Below are positions 23,151-33,500 of a stretch of DNA of 64,000 nt, one piece after another; within the stretch, counting starts at the first letter, position 1; each line of letters opens with the position of its first letter. A model generated the notes under the pieces. That model did not search any database. It was not told the origin of the DNA and worked only from the letters and a program-made list of their open reading frames with translations. The DNA comes from Bubalus kerabau (Eukaryota > Chordata > Mammalia > Artiodactyla > Bovidae), in assembly GCF_029407905.1 (NCBI RefSeq), contig NC_073627.1, forward strand, positions 46,369,001 through 46,433,000, read 5' to 3'. Made by a program: the position numbers and the translations under genes.

Positions 23151-23547
23151 GGTGGCTGCAATGTTAGAGAAATAGATCATCCAGGTCTAGGCTCTATGAT
23201 TCATTATCTTCATTCAAAACAATGAAGATGTTGTTTTCATTTCAGTGGAGACCCACAGGGTTGGGAGGGTCTTTAAGAGAGTCTCTGCTTTTTCGTGGGA
23301 TTTTCCTTTGATCAGAGGACAAGTAACATCATCAAGCTGTCTTTCCTGAGGCTTCCTGACTGCCCAGATGAAGACATGCTTGCTTCCTCTTCTGTCTCCT
23401 AAAGCACCTTGAAAATGTCTGTTTCAACACCTGCTGGGCTGTATGTATGTTAAGGGTCATGTTACTTGCCTGCCTTTTTTTTTTTTTTAAACCACACTGT
23501 TACACTCTGTTGGCTGTACTCTGCTAAGTTCTGAAAATGAGAGAATC

Positions 23548-23553
23548 AATAAA
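23548..23553 (+). terminator. Candidate ADAP2 poly(A) signal
   Basis: AATAAA, the first canonical hexamer downstream of the ADAP2 stop. There is no direct evidence of use. Confidence 0.4.
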
Positions 23554-23674
23554 GGAACTTGTGGTCCAGAGAAGAAGAAAGAGAAGGAAACAGGCAATAA
23601 CAAAACTACTTGAAGGAGCAATTTGGGATTCTTAGGAGCCCCTCAGAGGGGCCGAGAACAGATATAAGAGATGG

Positions 23675-23826
23675 AGACTTCCTTGATGGTCCAGTGGTTA
23701 AGAATCGCCTGCCAGTGCAGAGGCCATGGTTCTATCTCTGGTCTGGGAAGATTCCAGATGCCACGGGGCAGCTAAGCCCACTTGCCACAACTAAGACCTG
23801 ATGTAGCCAAGTAAATAAATATTTAA
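23675..23826 (+). repeat. CHR-type SINE, shortened
   Basis: Starts agacttccttgatggtccag, lacks the middle section, and ends in an ataaata-type tail. Confidence 0.7.
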
Positions 23827-23829
23827 AAA

Positions 23830-25350
23830 AGAACACTTTATTCAAGATGGTGGGACACATGTACACCCATGGCTGATTCATGTCGATGTATGGCAAAAAC
23901 CACCACAATATTGTAAAGTAATTAGCCTCCAATTAAAATAAATAAATTAATTTTCTTTAAAAAAAGAAAGAGAACACTTTATTAAAGAGAAGAAGCTTGG
24001 CAAACTTTAAGTAGAATAAATACAAAGAAAGTCACACTCAGGTACATTACTGCCAATCTGCTGAAAACCAAAGATAAAGATTTTGAAAGCAGCCAGTGAA
24101 AAATGATACATTACATACAAGGAAATACTGTTTCTTATCAGAAACAAAGGAGGCCAGAAGACAGTGAAAATAAATCTTTAAAGCTCTAAAAGAAAAAAAG
24201 TCAGGGAGGGGACATATGTGTACCTATGGTGATTCATGTTGATGTTTGGCAGAAACACAATACTGAAAGCAATTATCCTTAAAGTATAAATAAATTTAAA
24301 AAATGAAAAATAAGATTAAAAAATAAATTAATTTCTAAGAGAAAAAATCAAATTAGAACACTAGAGAAAACATCTTTCAAGAATAAAGGATACGTAGATA
24401 GATATTGGGGCTTCACTAGGGGCTCAGATGGCAAAGAATCTGCCTGCAATGTAGGAGTCCTGGATTCGATCCCTGGGTCAAGAAGATTCCCTGGAGAAAG
24501 GAATGGCTACCCACTCCGTATTCTTGCCTGGAGAATTCCAGATATATATATCTGGAATTCTATATAGACAACAAACCAAAAAATCTTTAGAAAATAAGGC
24601 AAAATATCACTGAACACCTAAAAATGAGTAAAATGGTAAACTTCCTGTTGATTATATTTTATCACAATAAAAAATGCATAAAGGTAGATTTTTTTTTGTA
24701 AAGGCAAACAAAAAACATTTCCCATAAAGATAAGTACAGATTTCTGACAGAATTACAGTATAAGAAATACTAAAGAAAGTTCTTTGAGGTAGAAGGAAAT
24801 GATACCAAACAGAAACTCTGATCTGATCTGTAAAGCGTAATAGAAATGGTAAAGATATAAGTAAATAAAAGGCTGCCTATTTAAAGCAAGAATTACATGT
24901 GTTATGGTTTATAGCATCTGTAGAGGTATAATGTATATGACAACTACCTCATGGAGGCCTGGAGGGGAAGTAAATGGAACTATACACTTCAAGCTTTTTA
25001 TATTTTACATGAAGTGATACAAAATGAAGTCTAAGTAGATTGTGAAAACTCAGGGATGTCTACTGTAATTCTTAATGAATCTCTAACATGTAGTGCAAAG
25101 AGGTATAGCTAAAAAGGTAACAAGGAAACTAAAACAGAATTTTTAAAAGCATTTGATTAACCCAGAAGAAGGCAGGACAGGAAGGACAAAATGAATAAAG
25201 AATAGATGGGACAAACTGAAAATAAAGGGCAAAATGGAGACCTGGTCATATCAATAATTAATGCATTCAATATTAGTGGATTAAACATTTACATTAAAGT
25301 ACACGATTGTCAGAGAAGATGAGGAATCATGACCCAATTGCATACTGTTA
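23830..25350 (+). mobile_element. Mosaic of L1 3' ends and old L1 fragments
   Basis: Two L1 3' termini of bovine type ('ggctgattcatgtcgatgta' at 23870 and 'ggtgattcatgttgatgttt' at 24226) are followed by degenerate, AT-rich L1-like sequence ('gaaagcagccagtgaaaaat', 'tggaggcctggaggg'). No intact frame. Confidence 0.5.
24408..24540 (+). repeat. Bov-tA SINE, 3' truncated
   Basis: Has the tRNA-like head and part of the Bov-A unit, ending at gcctggagaattccag. A short tatata repeat follows. Confidence 0.82.
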
Positions 25351-25363
25351 AAAAGACATTTTA

Positions 25364-25479
25364 GGGGACATCCTTGGTGGCCCAGTGCTTAGGACTCTGC
25401 CCCTCTGCACAGAGGGGCACAGGTTCAATCCCTGGTCAGGAGAAGATCCTGCATGCCACAAGGTCTGACTCCTCCCCCG
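25364..25479 (+). repeat. CHR-type SINE, short form
   Basis: Flanked by a perfect 15-bp duplication, taaaaagacatttta (25349-25363 and 25480-25494). Confidence 0.85.
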
Positions 25480-25926
25480 TAAAAAGACATTTTAAGACAT
25501 AGATAAGTTGAAGTAACAAGTATGGAAAAATATACACCATGCAGACAGTAACAATAAAATGGCTGGAGATGCTATACTGAGATCAGATAAAGTACTTTTT
25601 TCAAGATAAGGAGTAACACCAGAAATAAGGAGTAATGTCTCATAACTATAAAAGGTGTAATTCATTAAAAGACATAATGGATCATAGATGTGGCATGTGC
25701 CTAAAAATATAGCCCCAAAGTACATGCAGCAAAAACGGGCAAAATTTAAGGGAAAAATAGACACATCAATATAATCATGGATCAGAAAAAGAAATCACAT
25801 GGGAAATTAGAAAGATTTATAACGGAATGATAATAAAAGTTTCAAAATTGAAATGATGCAGCTAAAGCATTAATTAAAGGGAGACACGTAAGAATCAGTG
25901 ACCTACACAGACAGCTCGTATTTGGC
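25480..25926. other. Old L1-like AT-rich sequence
   Basis: The tone is L1-derived ('gccccaaagtacatgcagca', 'aaagggagacacgtaag'). No intact frame. Confidence 0.4.
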
Positions 25927-26140
25927 CTTCCCAGGTGGCGCAGAGGTAAAGAATCCGCCTGCCAATGCAGGAGACGAAAGAGATGCAGGTTCAGTCCCTG
26001 GGTCAGGAAGATTTCCTAGAGGGAGGGCACGGCAACCCACTCCAGGATGCTTGCTTGGAACATTTCGTGGACAGAGGATCCTGGCAGGCTACAGTCCATG
26101 GGGTCACAAAGAGCCAGAAATGACTGAGTGAATGAGCACA
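25927..26140 (+). repeat. Bov-tA SINE
   Basis: Full-length, from gccttcccaggtggcgcaga to gaaatgactgagtgaatgag. Confidence 0.88.
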
Positions 26141-26144
26141 CACA

Positions 26145-26325
26145 GGGACAACAGATCCTACTGTGTAGCACAGGGAGCTATATTCAATATCCTGGGAAAA
26201 GATTCTTTTCCATAATGGAAAAGAATATAAAAAAGAATGCATATGTGACTGAGTCACTTTGCTATCCAGCAGAAATTAACACAGTATTGTAAATTAACTA
26301 CACTTAAACTGGAAAAAAAAGAATC
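26145..26325 (+). mobile_element. L1 3' end, artiodactyl type
   Basis: 'Tactgtgtagcacagggagc' to 'ttaactacacttaaactgg' followed by an A-run. The same 3' end recurs at 42380-42565. Confidence 0.6.
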
Positions 26326-26459
26326 AATGACCTACAGCTTGTACTGCCCAATATGGTGACAATAGCCACATGTTTTCATTGAGCATTGAAATGTGATTAA
26401 CATAACTGAGGAAATGAATTTTTAATTTTACTTCATTTTATCTAATTTTATAATTTAAA

Positions 26460-26582
26460 AAAATTTATTTTTTGCCATGCCCCCTGGTATGAAGGATCTT
26501 AGTTCCCCAATCAAGAATCGAGCCCATGCCCCCTGCAGTGGGACCATGGAATCTTAACCACTGGACTACCAGGAAAGTTCCT
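26460..26582 (-). repeat. CHR-type SINE, short form
   Basis: A/T tail, then a reverse head ending gactaccaggaaagttcct. Confidence 0.65.
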
Positions 26583-26687
26583 AAACTTAAGTAATTTAAA
26601 TTTAAAATAAGAAACTGGAGCAGTGTAAAACATCATTACTTCAGACACATCTTAGTAGCTTTGGTAAGACATATTTTAATTTAGCCA

Positions 26688-26779
26688 TCCAGGAGAATCT
26701 CCCCAACCCAGGGATCGAACCCTGGTCTCCTGTATTGTAGGCAGACACTTTATCCTCTGAGCCACCAGGGAAGCCCTGC
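26688..26779 (-). repeat. Bov-tA head (tRNA-like part only)
   Basis: Reverse tRNA-like segment with B-box gggatcgaaccc and the end gagccaccagggaagccc. Confidence 0.75.
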
Positions 26780-26989
26780 AGTGCATAAGATATCTATTAT
26801 TTTAGTTGTGGAAAAAAATTTAATGATATGGAAAAAAGTACGAACTAAATTTTACAAAAATTAAGCTGCCAAATGATTACCTGTAGAATATGAGTTTTTT
26901 TAATAATGTCAGAAATAAACTGATTCAAATTTTGAAAAAATGGCAGACTTTTTTGTTGTTGTTTTAGTTTTAAGTGAGTTATGTGGTAC

Positions 26990-27680
26990 TAGACTAACAA
27001 TGAATAATATGGGTAAGTTTTGTTTCAAAGGACTTTTACATTTATGAGGAAATGTCAATCCACTGCCTAAAAAGTCAAACTCATGTTGTAGATATTTTTG
27101 AATCTTTTACATCTGTGAGAAAAGAATTTCAGGTAGATATGGAAAACCCAATCTTTACTGTGACAGATGGTTCCTTTAGCTGTGTTAGGTCAAAAATTTA
27201 AATACTGAAATTTTAAAATAAGGGTCTGATGATTCTCATGACTTTGTTCCATTGTATGACACAAAGTAAAAATATTTATGTTCAGTTTTCTGAAACAGAC
27301 TATGAAAACTGTCATGGATACAATTGTTAAAATTGCTCAGCATGTACATGAAATTCTATGAAGCACTGCCAATTTATAGAACTGTTGAAAGATATGGAAG
27401 ACAATTCAGTGAGCTCATATTTTTTTATTTGAGTTTTGAACAAGTTTTACAATTATTTAATGTACTATTCATTTCAACTCAAGATTTTCTTGAAACTAAA
27501 GGAGTGCTTGCAAAATAGTCAACAATCAAAGGCCTAAGGCAGTGTGATTATGTTTTCTCACTGATGTCACACTGCATATGAATGAGCTAATTTTGAAGCT
27601 CTAAGAAAAGATTAATATGTGCCTTAGCTAAGCAGTTACAAGAATTTATGTTGAGACAAAAACATTTAATAATACAAATC
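26990..27680 (+). pseudogene. Decayed hAT (Charlie-type) transposase
   Basis: Reading across frames gives KTVMDTIVKIAQHV (27308 on), then LSFEQVLQLFNVLF..DFLETKG (27430-27505) and FLTDVTLHMNELILKL (27556-27600). These are the ordered landmarks of Charlie/ZBED5/FAM200-like hAT transposases (the WLS..KVL..F and FLTDV..HLNELN.KLQ blocks). Stops and frameshifts separate them, so it is dead. It is not a host gene in any intact frame. The boundaries are uncertain because the upstream 300 bp could not be aligned by eye. Confidence 0.55.
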
Positions 27681-27689
27681 AGTAATAAC

Positions 27690-27885
27690 AATTTTAAAAA
27701 CACTTTCTATTTTGTATTGGGGTATAGCCAATTAACAATGTTGTGATCGTTTCAGGTGAACAGCAAAGGGCCTCAGCTACACATATATATGTTTCCAATT
27801 TCCCCCAAACTCCCCTCACATCCAGGCTGCCCCATAACATCCAGCCGAGTTTCATGTGCTCTTCAGTAGGTCCTTGTTGGTAGTA
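27690..27885 (-). mobile_element. L1-type fragment (antisense)
   Basis: 'Tgtattggggtatagccaat' and 'ctacacatatatatgtttcc' resemble antisense bovine L1 sequence also seen near 31690 and 38185. Confidence 0.55.
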
Positions 27886-28164
27886 ATAACAATTTTATAC
27901 ACTCTTCTAACATGAATCAATATACAGAACACTTTAATTATAACTGGTAGTAAGGTAAATTGTCCAAAAAAAGCTGTAAGAGGGATTTGCAGGACACTTT
28001 ATTGATACTGAACTTGCTCTTAAATTTATGTAGTCTCCCTTTAAAATAATACTAGTTTACTCTAGAGTTTGCAAATTTATTCAACTTGGAGAGGCACAGT
28101 TTTCAAACTAATACGCTTTTCTTTAAAAGCAATGATCCCCAGAAGATGAAACAGTTTTGTCAAT

Positions 28165-28400
28165 GCAAATGTGATATTAAATGGTTTGTTTTCTTATTGT
28201 TTTGAAAAATTTTTTCTGGGTTCTGGATTCAAGTCCTTTGACAGATATAGGATTTGCAAATATTCTCCTCCAGTCCGTAGCTTTTCATTCTTCTAGCAGT
28301 GCCAGTGAAGTTTTTTTTTTAAATCAAGGCATCAAGGTCATGGTTTGTGATTTCCTTCATTTATTGCAGATTTTTGTTGGTGACAAAGTTTGGCATTAAA
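28165..28400 (-). mobile_element. L1M-type fragment (antisense)
   Basis: 'Ttcaagtcctttgacagata' and 'gatttgcaaatattctcctc' are antisense L1 ORF2/3'UTR landmarks. Confidence 0.65.
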
Positions 28401-28581
28401 AATAGGGTGTTTGGCTTATATTTGGGTGTTTTGCATTCATACAGAGTGGAAATATGGGTGATGTATGTTTGGTGAAAATTAATTAAGGGAAAACTAACCT
28501 GGAGTCAGGAGGCCAGAAGTGGGAACCTCTATCAGTTACATACAACTCCACGTCAATACAAATCCCTAGAGGAAGAGATGT

Positions 28582-28790
28582 GACTTCCTTGGTGGCTCAG
28601 ACGGTAAAGCGTCTGTCTACAATGCAGGAGACCTGGGTTCGATCCTTGGGTGGGGAAGATCTCCTTGAGAAGGAAATGGCAACCCACTCCAGTATTCTTG
28701 CCTGGAAAATCCCATGGACGGAGGAGCCTGGCAGGCTGCACTCCATGGGGTAGAAGAGTCGGACACGACTGAGCGACTTCACTTCTCTAT
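28582..28790 (+). repeat. Bov-tA SINE
   Basis: Full-length, flanked by a perfect 12-bp duplication, aggaagagatgt (28570-28581 and 28791-28802). Confidence 0.93.
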
Positions 28791-28802
28791 AGGAAGAGAT
28801 GT

Positions 28803-29587
28803 ACCTTGCATCGCCAGCAGGGAATGACACTGCTTTATTTCTGCCAGCAGGGGGCAGAAAGAGTTTCCCCGTTGCCTGGCAACAGTTCAGCCAATAAAAA
28901 GCCACTGAACTTCAAACTTCTCCAATGGACCTTTGTTTCTAGACGTCTATCCCAACTTCCCCTCCTCTATAATAAAAAAGTTTCCTGTCCTTTGAGTTCC
29001 CTGTCCTGAATTACAATTCTTTGCTGCTCCTTTTGCTACCCCTTTTGCTGGTAAAATAACTGGCTGTTTTATTATTTTAGGTTAGCAGTTTACTGACGTT
29101 TCCCCTGACAAAATATGCTTTGTCCCTGAAGTGAGAACAAAACAAAGAAAGGAGCCTTGACAGAATATAATAATGGCAGTTGCATACAAACTCAAGACCC
29201 TTGTCTTTTCCCATCTGACTTAGCATTAGAGCTCAGCATCACAGGGATGTATATTAACATATCCACTTAAATTTAACAACGATGTCAGACTCGCTGATAG
29301 AAGATGAGTTTGATTTGACCAACTGGTTTAACTATGAGAACTGGCACAGCCAATTAGATTGTGTGGTATATATTTTACCTGTACTGAATGAGCTAATTTT
29401 GCAGCTCCAAACTTTCGAGGAAATATATTTCAAGCATTTAAGATACAAGTATCTTTCCAAAAAATTAGATTAACAAAGGTCTATATAAATGAACAATATT
29501 CTAATTCACCTAGGCCTTTCTGGGTATATTAGGTTAAACAAAGTGCCTCTAGAGTAACTGGTATAATTGATAGTGTCTGATCTGATA
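28803..29587. other. Intergenic, possible old LTR and hAT scraps
   Basis: A CAAT/AATAAA-rich stretch at 28860-29090 could be an old LTR but lacks clear ends. A 63-codon frame at 29282-29473 contains LNELILQLQ, reminiscent of the hAT motif at 27580. Nothing firm. Confidence 0.3.
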
Positions 29588-29753
29588 GTGTCTGATCTGG
29601 GTTCAATCCCTGGGTCAGAAAGATCCCCTGAAGAAGGGAATGGCAACCCACTCCGGTATTCTTGCCTGGAGAATTCCGTGGACAGAGGAGCTTGGTGGGC
29701 TACTGTCCATGGGGTTGCAAAGAGCTGGACACAACTGAGTGACTTTCACACAT
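29588..29753 (+). repeat. Bov-tA SINE, 5' truncated
   Basis: Begins inside the tRNA-like head (gatctgggttcaatccctgg) and ends actgagtgactttcacac. Confidence 0.85.
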
Positions 29754-30414
29754 TTTTCAAAGTCTTTTTAGCCTACCTCCCAGCAAATGAGAAAGTGGTT
29801 AATTCCAATAACTTTTGCAACACAGGGGGTTTCAAATTCTTTGCTTTCAACAAAAAAAGTAAAGGAAAATCTAATCAAGTTGTCAGCTGAGAGGTTATTA
29901 AAAATAATGTCTGGTGGTGGATCACTATGCTATTTTTTTCACATATAGATAGTGCAGACTTTGATGAGCAGCACTAAAGAGTATTTCTTGTCATTTCCAG
30001 TATTGGAAGTAGCCACAAATTTATATTATCCGGTACCTGTATTTTGACCCCAGGCAATATGGGGTGAAATAAAATATAAGACACTTTTAGCTCATTTCAA
30101 CAGATAACAGAGATAAGGGTCCTGGTCTCTGCCATTCAGGTATTGCTACATAAGCCTGTAAGTTCATTTGCCTCTTGGGGACTTTGCTCTTCCATCTCTT
30201 ACATGTTATGTGTTTGTCATGCACATAGGACTAGAATAAGAGAGGAGGAAGAGAGAAAGCCCCACCAGGGCCAGGTGTACTCCCTCAAGAAAACGGACTT
30301 TAGTTATTTTCATCCTGAAGTCTAGCAGGCAATGCACTTTCAGCCAGCAGGGAGCAGTAAGGAAACAGTGGCACAATTCTGCATTGTAATAACAATTTAA
30401 AAAGTCTAAGGGTG
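29754..30414. other. Intergenic, nothing recognised
   Basis: AT-rich sequence with no known family or credible exon. Confidence 0.5.
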
Positions 30415-30700
30415 ACTTAACTTTGGCTACACATTAGAGTCATATGTGTGTGTGTGCGCTTAGTTGTGTCTGACTCTTTGCAGCCCCACGGCCTGTAGTC
30501 CACCAGGTTCCTCTGTCCCATGGAGTTTTCCAGGCAAGAATACAGGATCAAACCGGTGTCTCTTTCATCTCCTGCATTGGCAGGTGGATTCTTTACCACT
30601 AGTGCCACCTGAGAAGCCCCAGAATCATCTGGGTCAGGTTTTAAAAACTACCCATGCCGGGTTTCCATCCTAGACAAAGAAACCAGACTTTAAAGCGCTT
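30415..30700 (-). repeat. MER5A-like remnant, split by Bov-tA
   Basis: 'Ctttggctacacattagagt' before and 'aatcatctgggtcaggtttt' after the SINE at 30452-30617 follow MER5A order. Confidence 0.5.
30452..30617 (-). repeat. Bov-tA SINE in MER5A-like sequence
   Basis: Reverse Bov-tA with an internal deletion, ending gccacctgagaagcccc. Confidence 0.85.
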
Positions 30701-30856
30701 GCCAGCTACCTGCACCCAGTACTCTCCAATCCCTCACTGCTTGATGGAGTAGCTGAATGACACCTAGTGGGCGCATCTCAGAAAACAGTTCTTGGATCCT
30801 CTCCTTTTTCTTCACCAGAGAGTTGTCTAGGTCGCAATTTAATGGGATTGGGGAAC

Positions 30857-31133
30857 TTAACAGAGAAGGTGATGGCACCCGACTCCAGTACTCTTGCCTG
30901 GAAAATCCCATGGACGGAGGAGCCTGGTAGGCTGCAGTCCATGGGGTCGCTAAGAGTTGGACAAGACTGAGCGACTTCACTTTCCCTTTTCACTTTCATG
31001 CATTGAAGAAGGAAATGGCAACCCACTCCAGTGTTCTTGCCTGGAGAATCCCAGGGACGGGGGAGCCTGGTGGACTGCCGTCTATGGGGTCGCCCAGAGT
31101 CGACACTACTGAAGTGACTTAGCAGCAGCAGCA
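30857..31133 (+). repeat. Bov-A2 SINE
   Basis: Dimeric unit with a short (GCA)n tail, flanked by ggggaac (30850-30856 and 31134-31140). Confidence 0.9.
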
Positions 31134-31179
31134 GGGGAACACAAAGCTAAAGAAAATTTGGGAATATCAGCACATTTCT

Positions 31180-31690
31180 TTTTAAAAAATTTTATAGTTT
31201 TAATGAGCTGGCTTTTCTCTCTTTTTTATTTTTATTATTTTTTTTATTTTATTTTATTTTTAAACTTTACATAATTGTATTAGTTTTGCCAAATATCAAA
31301 AGGAATCCGCCACAGGTATACATGTGTTCCCCATCCTGAACCCTCCTCCCACCTCCCTCCCCATTCCATCCCTCTGGGTCGTCCCAGTGCACCAGCCCCA
31401 AGCATCCAGTATGGTGCATCGAACCTGGACTGGCAACTCGTTTCATACATGATATTTTACATGTTTCAATGCCATTCTCCCAAATCTTCCCACCCTCTCC
31501 CTCTCTCACAGAGTCCATACGACTGTTCTATACATCAGTGTCTCTTTTGCTGTCTCGTACACAGGGTTATTGTTACCATCTTTCTAAATTCCATATATAT
31601 GCGTTAGTATACTGTATCGGTGTTTTTCTTTCTGGCTTACTTCACTCTGTATAATAGGCTCCAGTTTCATCCACCTCATCAGTTCTCTCT
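31180..31690 (-). mobile_element. L1-BT-type LINE-1 3' end (antisense)
   Basis: 'Acataattgtattagttttg', 'caggtatacatgtgttcccc' and 'ttacttcactctgtataata' are antisense bovine L1 3' landmarks. It is relatively little diverged. Confidence 0.8.
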
Positions 31691-31879
31691 TTTTTAATTG
31701 GAGGATAGTTGCTTTGCAATATTGTGTTGGTTTCTGCTATAAAACAAGAATCAGCTTTAAAGTATACATATATTCCCCTCCCTCTTGAGCCTCCCTCACA
31801 TCACAGAGCACTGAGCCAAGCTCCCTTTGCTATGCAGCAGCTTCCCACTAGCTATCTACTTCACACATAGCAGTGTATA

Positions 31880-32093
31880 TACGGGACTTCCCTGGTGGAT
31901 CAGCGGTAAAGAATCCGCCTGCAATGCAGGAGACAGCAGGTTCCATCCCTGGGTGGGGAAGATCCCCTGGAGGACATGTGTATCCACTCTAGTATCTTTG
32001 CCTAAAAAAATCCCATGGACAGAGGAGCCTGACGGCCTACAGTTCATGGAGTCACAAACAGTCGGACATGACTCAAGTCACTGAGCACTCGCA
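31880..32093 (+). repeat. Bov-tA SINE in L1
   Basis: Full-length, flanked by near-identical gtgtatata/tgtatatat sequence. Confidence 0.88.
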
Positions 32094-32231
32094 TGAATGT
32101 ATATATGTCAACGCTACTCTCTCCATTTCCCCGCTTTCTCCCCTCGCTGTTCCCCTCAAGTCCGTTCTTTATGCCTGTGTCTCTATTCCCGCCCTGAAAA
32201 TAGGTTCAACGGTACTATTTTCTTTTTTTTT

Positions 32232-32275
32232 ATTCTATATATATGTGTGTGTGTTGTTGTTGTTGTTGTTTGTTG
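32232..32275 (+). repeat. (GT)n/(GTT)n microsatellite
   Basis: gtgtgtgtg followed by repeated gtt units at the BovB 3' end. Confidence 0.85.
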
Positions 32276-32566
32276 TTCAGTTGCTCAGTTGTGTCCAACT
32301 CTTAGCAGCCCCATGGACTGCAGCAGGCCAGGCTTCCTGGTCCTTCACCATCTCCCCGAGTTTGCTCAAACTCATGTCCGTTGAGTCCATGATGCCATCC
32401 AACCATCTCACCCTCTGTCGTCCCCTTCTCCTCCTGCTTTTACTCTTTCCAAGCATCAGGGTCTTTTCCAATGAGTCAGCTCTTCGCATCGGGTGGCCAA
32501 AGTATTGGAGCTTCAGCTTCAGTCCTTCCAATGAACATTCAGGGTTGATTTCCTTTAGGATTGGCT
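32264..32566 (-). mobile_element. BovB fragment
   Basis: The minus strand reads the VRWLDGIMDSTDMSLSKLGE motif. It ends about 75 bp before the RNF135 upstream region. Confidence 0.9.
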
Positions 32567-32735
32567 GGTGTGTGTGTTAATATACAATATTTGTTTTTCT
32601 CTTTCTGACTTACTTCACTCTGTATAACAGGCTTTGGGTCACTATAGCCGGACTCAAATTCCTTTCTGTTTATGGCATCGGCGTGTTTCTAGCGGCTTGG
32701 GGCGAGCTGATTTCCAGTGAGCTCGCAGTAGGACT

Positions 32736-32748
32736 GGAAAAAGGAAAC
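32736..32748 (+). promoter_or_regulatory. IRF/ISRE-like element upstream of RNF135
   Basis: GGAAAAAGGAAAC fits the IRF core AANNGAAA and partly the ISRE (two GAAA-type half sites, spacing one base longer than ideal). It sits about 150 bp upstream of the RNF135 ATG. Such matches also occur by chance in purine-rich DNA. Confidence 0.35.
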
Positions 32749-32893
32749 AAGGGGGGACCTGAGCGGCAGCGAAGGAGGAGCGGACAGGCAGAGACCGAGG
32801 GAGGAGCCTGCGAAGACGTAACCTGAAGCTGGCGGTCCTCACGTGGCCCCGACTTCCGCGCCCGCGCTTGCGGGCGGGGGCGGCCTGGGGACC

Positions 32894-33244
32894 ATGGCGG
32901 GCCGGGACGCGGGCCGGGCCATTCCCGTGTGGCTGGCGGAGGACGACCTGGGCTGCATCATCTGTCACGATCTGCTGGCCTGGCCCGCCACGCTGCCCTG
33001 CGGCCACACCTTCTGCCGCGACTGTCTGCATGACCTGTGGACCGCGAGGCGCGGCCGGTTCTGCCCCACCTGCCGCGAGGGCGCCCCCGGGCCGCCGCAG
33101 CTGCGGAAGAACACAATGCTGGAGGATCTGGCCGACAAGTACAGGCTGGCGGCGCGAGAGCTGGAGCCCCTGAGCCCCGGCCCGGAGCCGACTCCCGCAC
33201 CTCGCCCAGCGTCCCGACCCGGGCGCCCCACGGCGCAGCTGCGG
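32894..33244 (+). CDS. RNF135: RNF135 exon 1 (RING finger)
   Basis: The start ATG at 32894 has a strong Kozak context (gggaccATGG) and gives MAGRDAGRAIPVWLAEDDLG, matching the known mammalian N-terminus. The C3HC4 RING follows: Cys21-x2-Cys24, Cys36-x-His38-x2-Cys41-x2-Cys44, Cys57-x2-Cys60. Then comes the conserved LRKNTMLEDLADKYR helix. The exon ends in phase 0 at codon 117 before gtaggg. The frame is open upstream of the ATG but has no further ATG. Confidence 0.96.
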
Positions 33245-33500
33245 GTAGGGAGGCGGGACCAGCGGTTGCCCTCTGCCCTCCGCTCATCCGCGCCGCCTGC
33301 ACCCCGGTACCGACAGGGCGCTTCCTTTCTTCCTGATTGTTTCTACTTTCACTTTAGTTTTCTCAGGCTGTACATAGAACCCGTTCTTTGGAAAGTTCAG
33401 AGAAATATGAAGAAGCAGGAGAAAAAATCCAAATCTGAAATCCTATCAACTTAAGTGCTATGTACCCTGGACTATTTACACTTATTTCCCGTCTTTCTGC
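33245..33500. other. Start of RNF135 intron 1
   Basis: The open frame from exon 1 runs on to 33454 but only as read-through of the intron. Nothing else is recognised. Confidence 0.6.

Larger units (their letters stand above)
1..23575 (+). other. ADAP2: ADAP2 gene, 3' portion (8 coding exons plus putative 3'UTR)
   Basis: ADAP2 (centaurin-alpha-2) is a cytosolic and membrane-recruited GTPase-activating protein for Arf6 with an N-terminal ArfGAP zinc finger and two PH domains that bind phosphoinositides; it is also reported as an interferon-stimulated gene. Eight exons in this window translate in one continuous reading frame of 275 residues that matches residues about 107-381 of the 381-residue human protein as I know it, with few substitutions. 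All splice sites are AG/GT and junction phases agree. The ArfGAP-coding exons are not found between 1 and 2275, so they lie upstream of the window. Introns are filled with SINEs, BovB, L1, L2, MIR and MER5A copies. The gene end at about 23575 is inferred from the first canonical AATAAA after the stop and is uncertain. Confidence 0.93.
21352..23575 (+). other. ADAP2: Putative ADAP2 3'UTR
   Basis: No intron is needed after the stop. The first canonical AATAAA on this strand is at 23548-23553, followed by a short GT-containing stretch. That would give a 3'UTR of about 2.2 kb containing an old L1 3' end, a Bov-A monomer and an antisense L2 remnant. An earlier non-canonical signal is possible (AT-rich hexamer variants occur near 21980-22085), so the end is inference. 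Confidence 0.4.
31691..32640 (-). mobile_element. Older bovine L1 (antisense), split by Bov-tA and BovB
   Basis: L1 blocks at 31691-31879, 32094-32250 and 32567-32640 ('cttacttcactctgtataac') continue one another across the two insertions. Confidence 0.6.
32690..33330. promoter_or_regulatory. RNF135: CpG-island promoter of RNF135
   Basis: GC- and CpG-rich sequence covers the 5' flank, exon 1 and the start of intron 1, in sharp contrast with the AT-rich flanks. There is no TATA box. An E-box CACGTG lies at 32840-32845, about 50 bp before the ATG, and an IRF-like purine motif at 32736-32748. The transcription start cannot be placed from sequence. Confidence 0.75.

Noticed and set aside
24408..24480. 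tRNA-like A and B boxes in SINE heads
   Set aside because: They are degenerate pol III promoters within SINEs without a foldable tRNA; no tRNA gene is supported.
32958..33302. Long minus-strand frames over RNF135 exon 1
   Set aside because: GC-rich shadow frames opposite a strongly supported RING exon, rich in Arg, Ala and Gly, with no similarity.
32843..33454. 203-codon open frame starting before the RNF135 ATG
   Set aside because: It begins at GTG rather than ATG and runs through the exon 1 donor into the intron. The real exon is 32894-33244.
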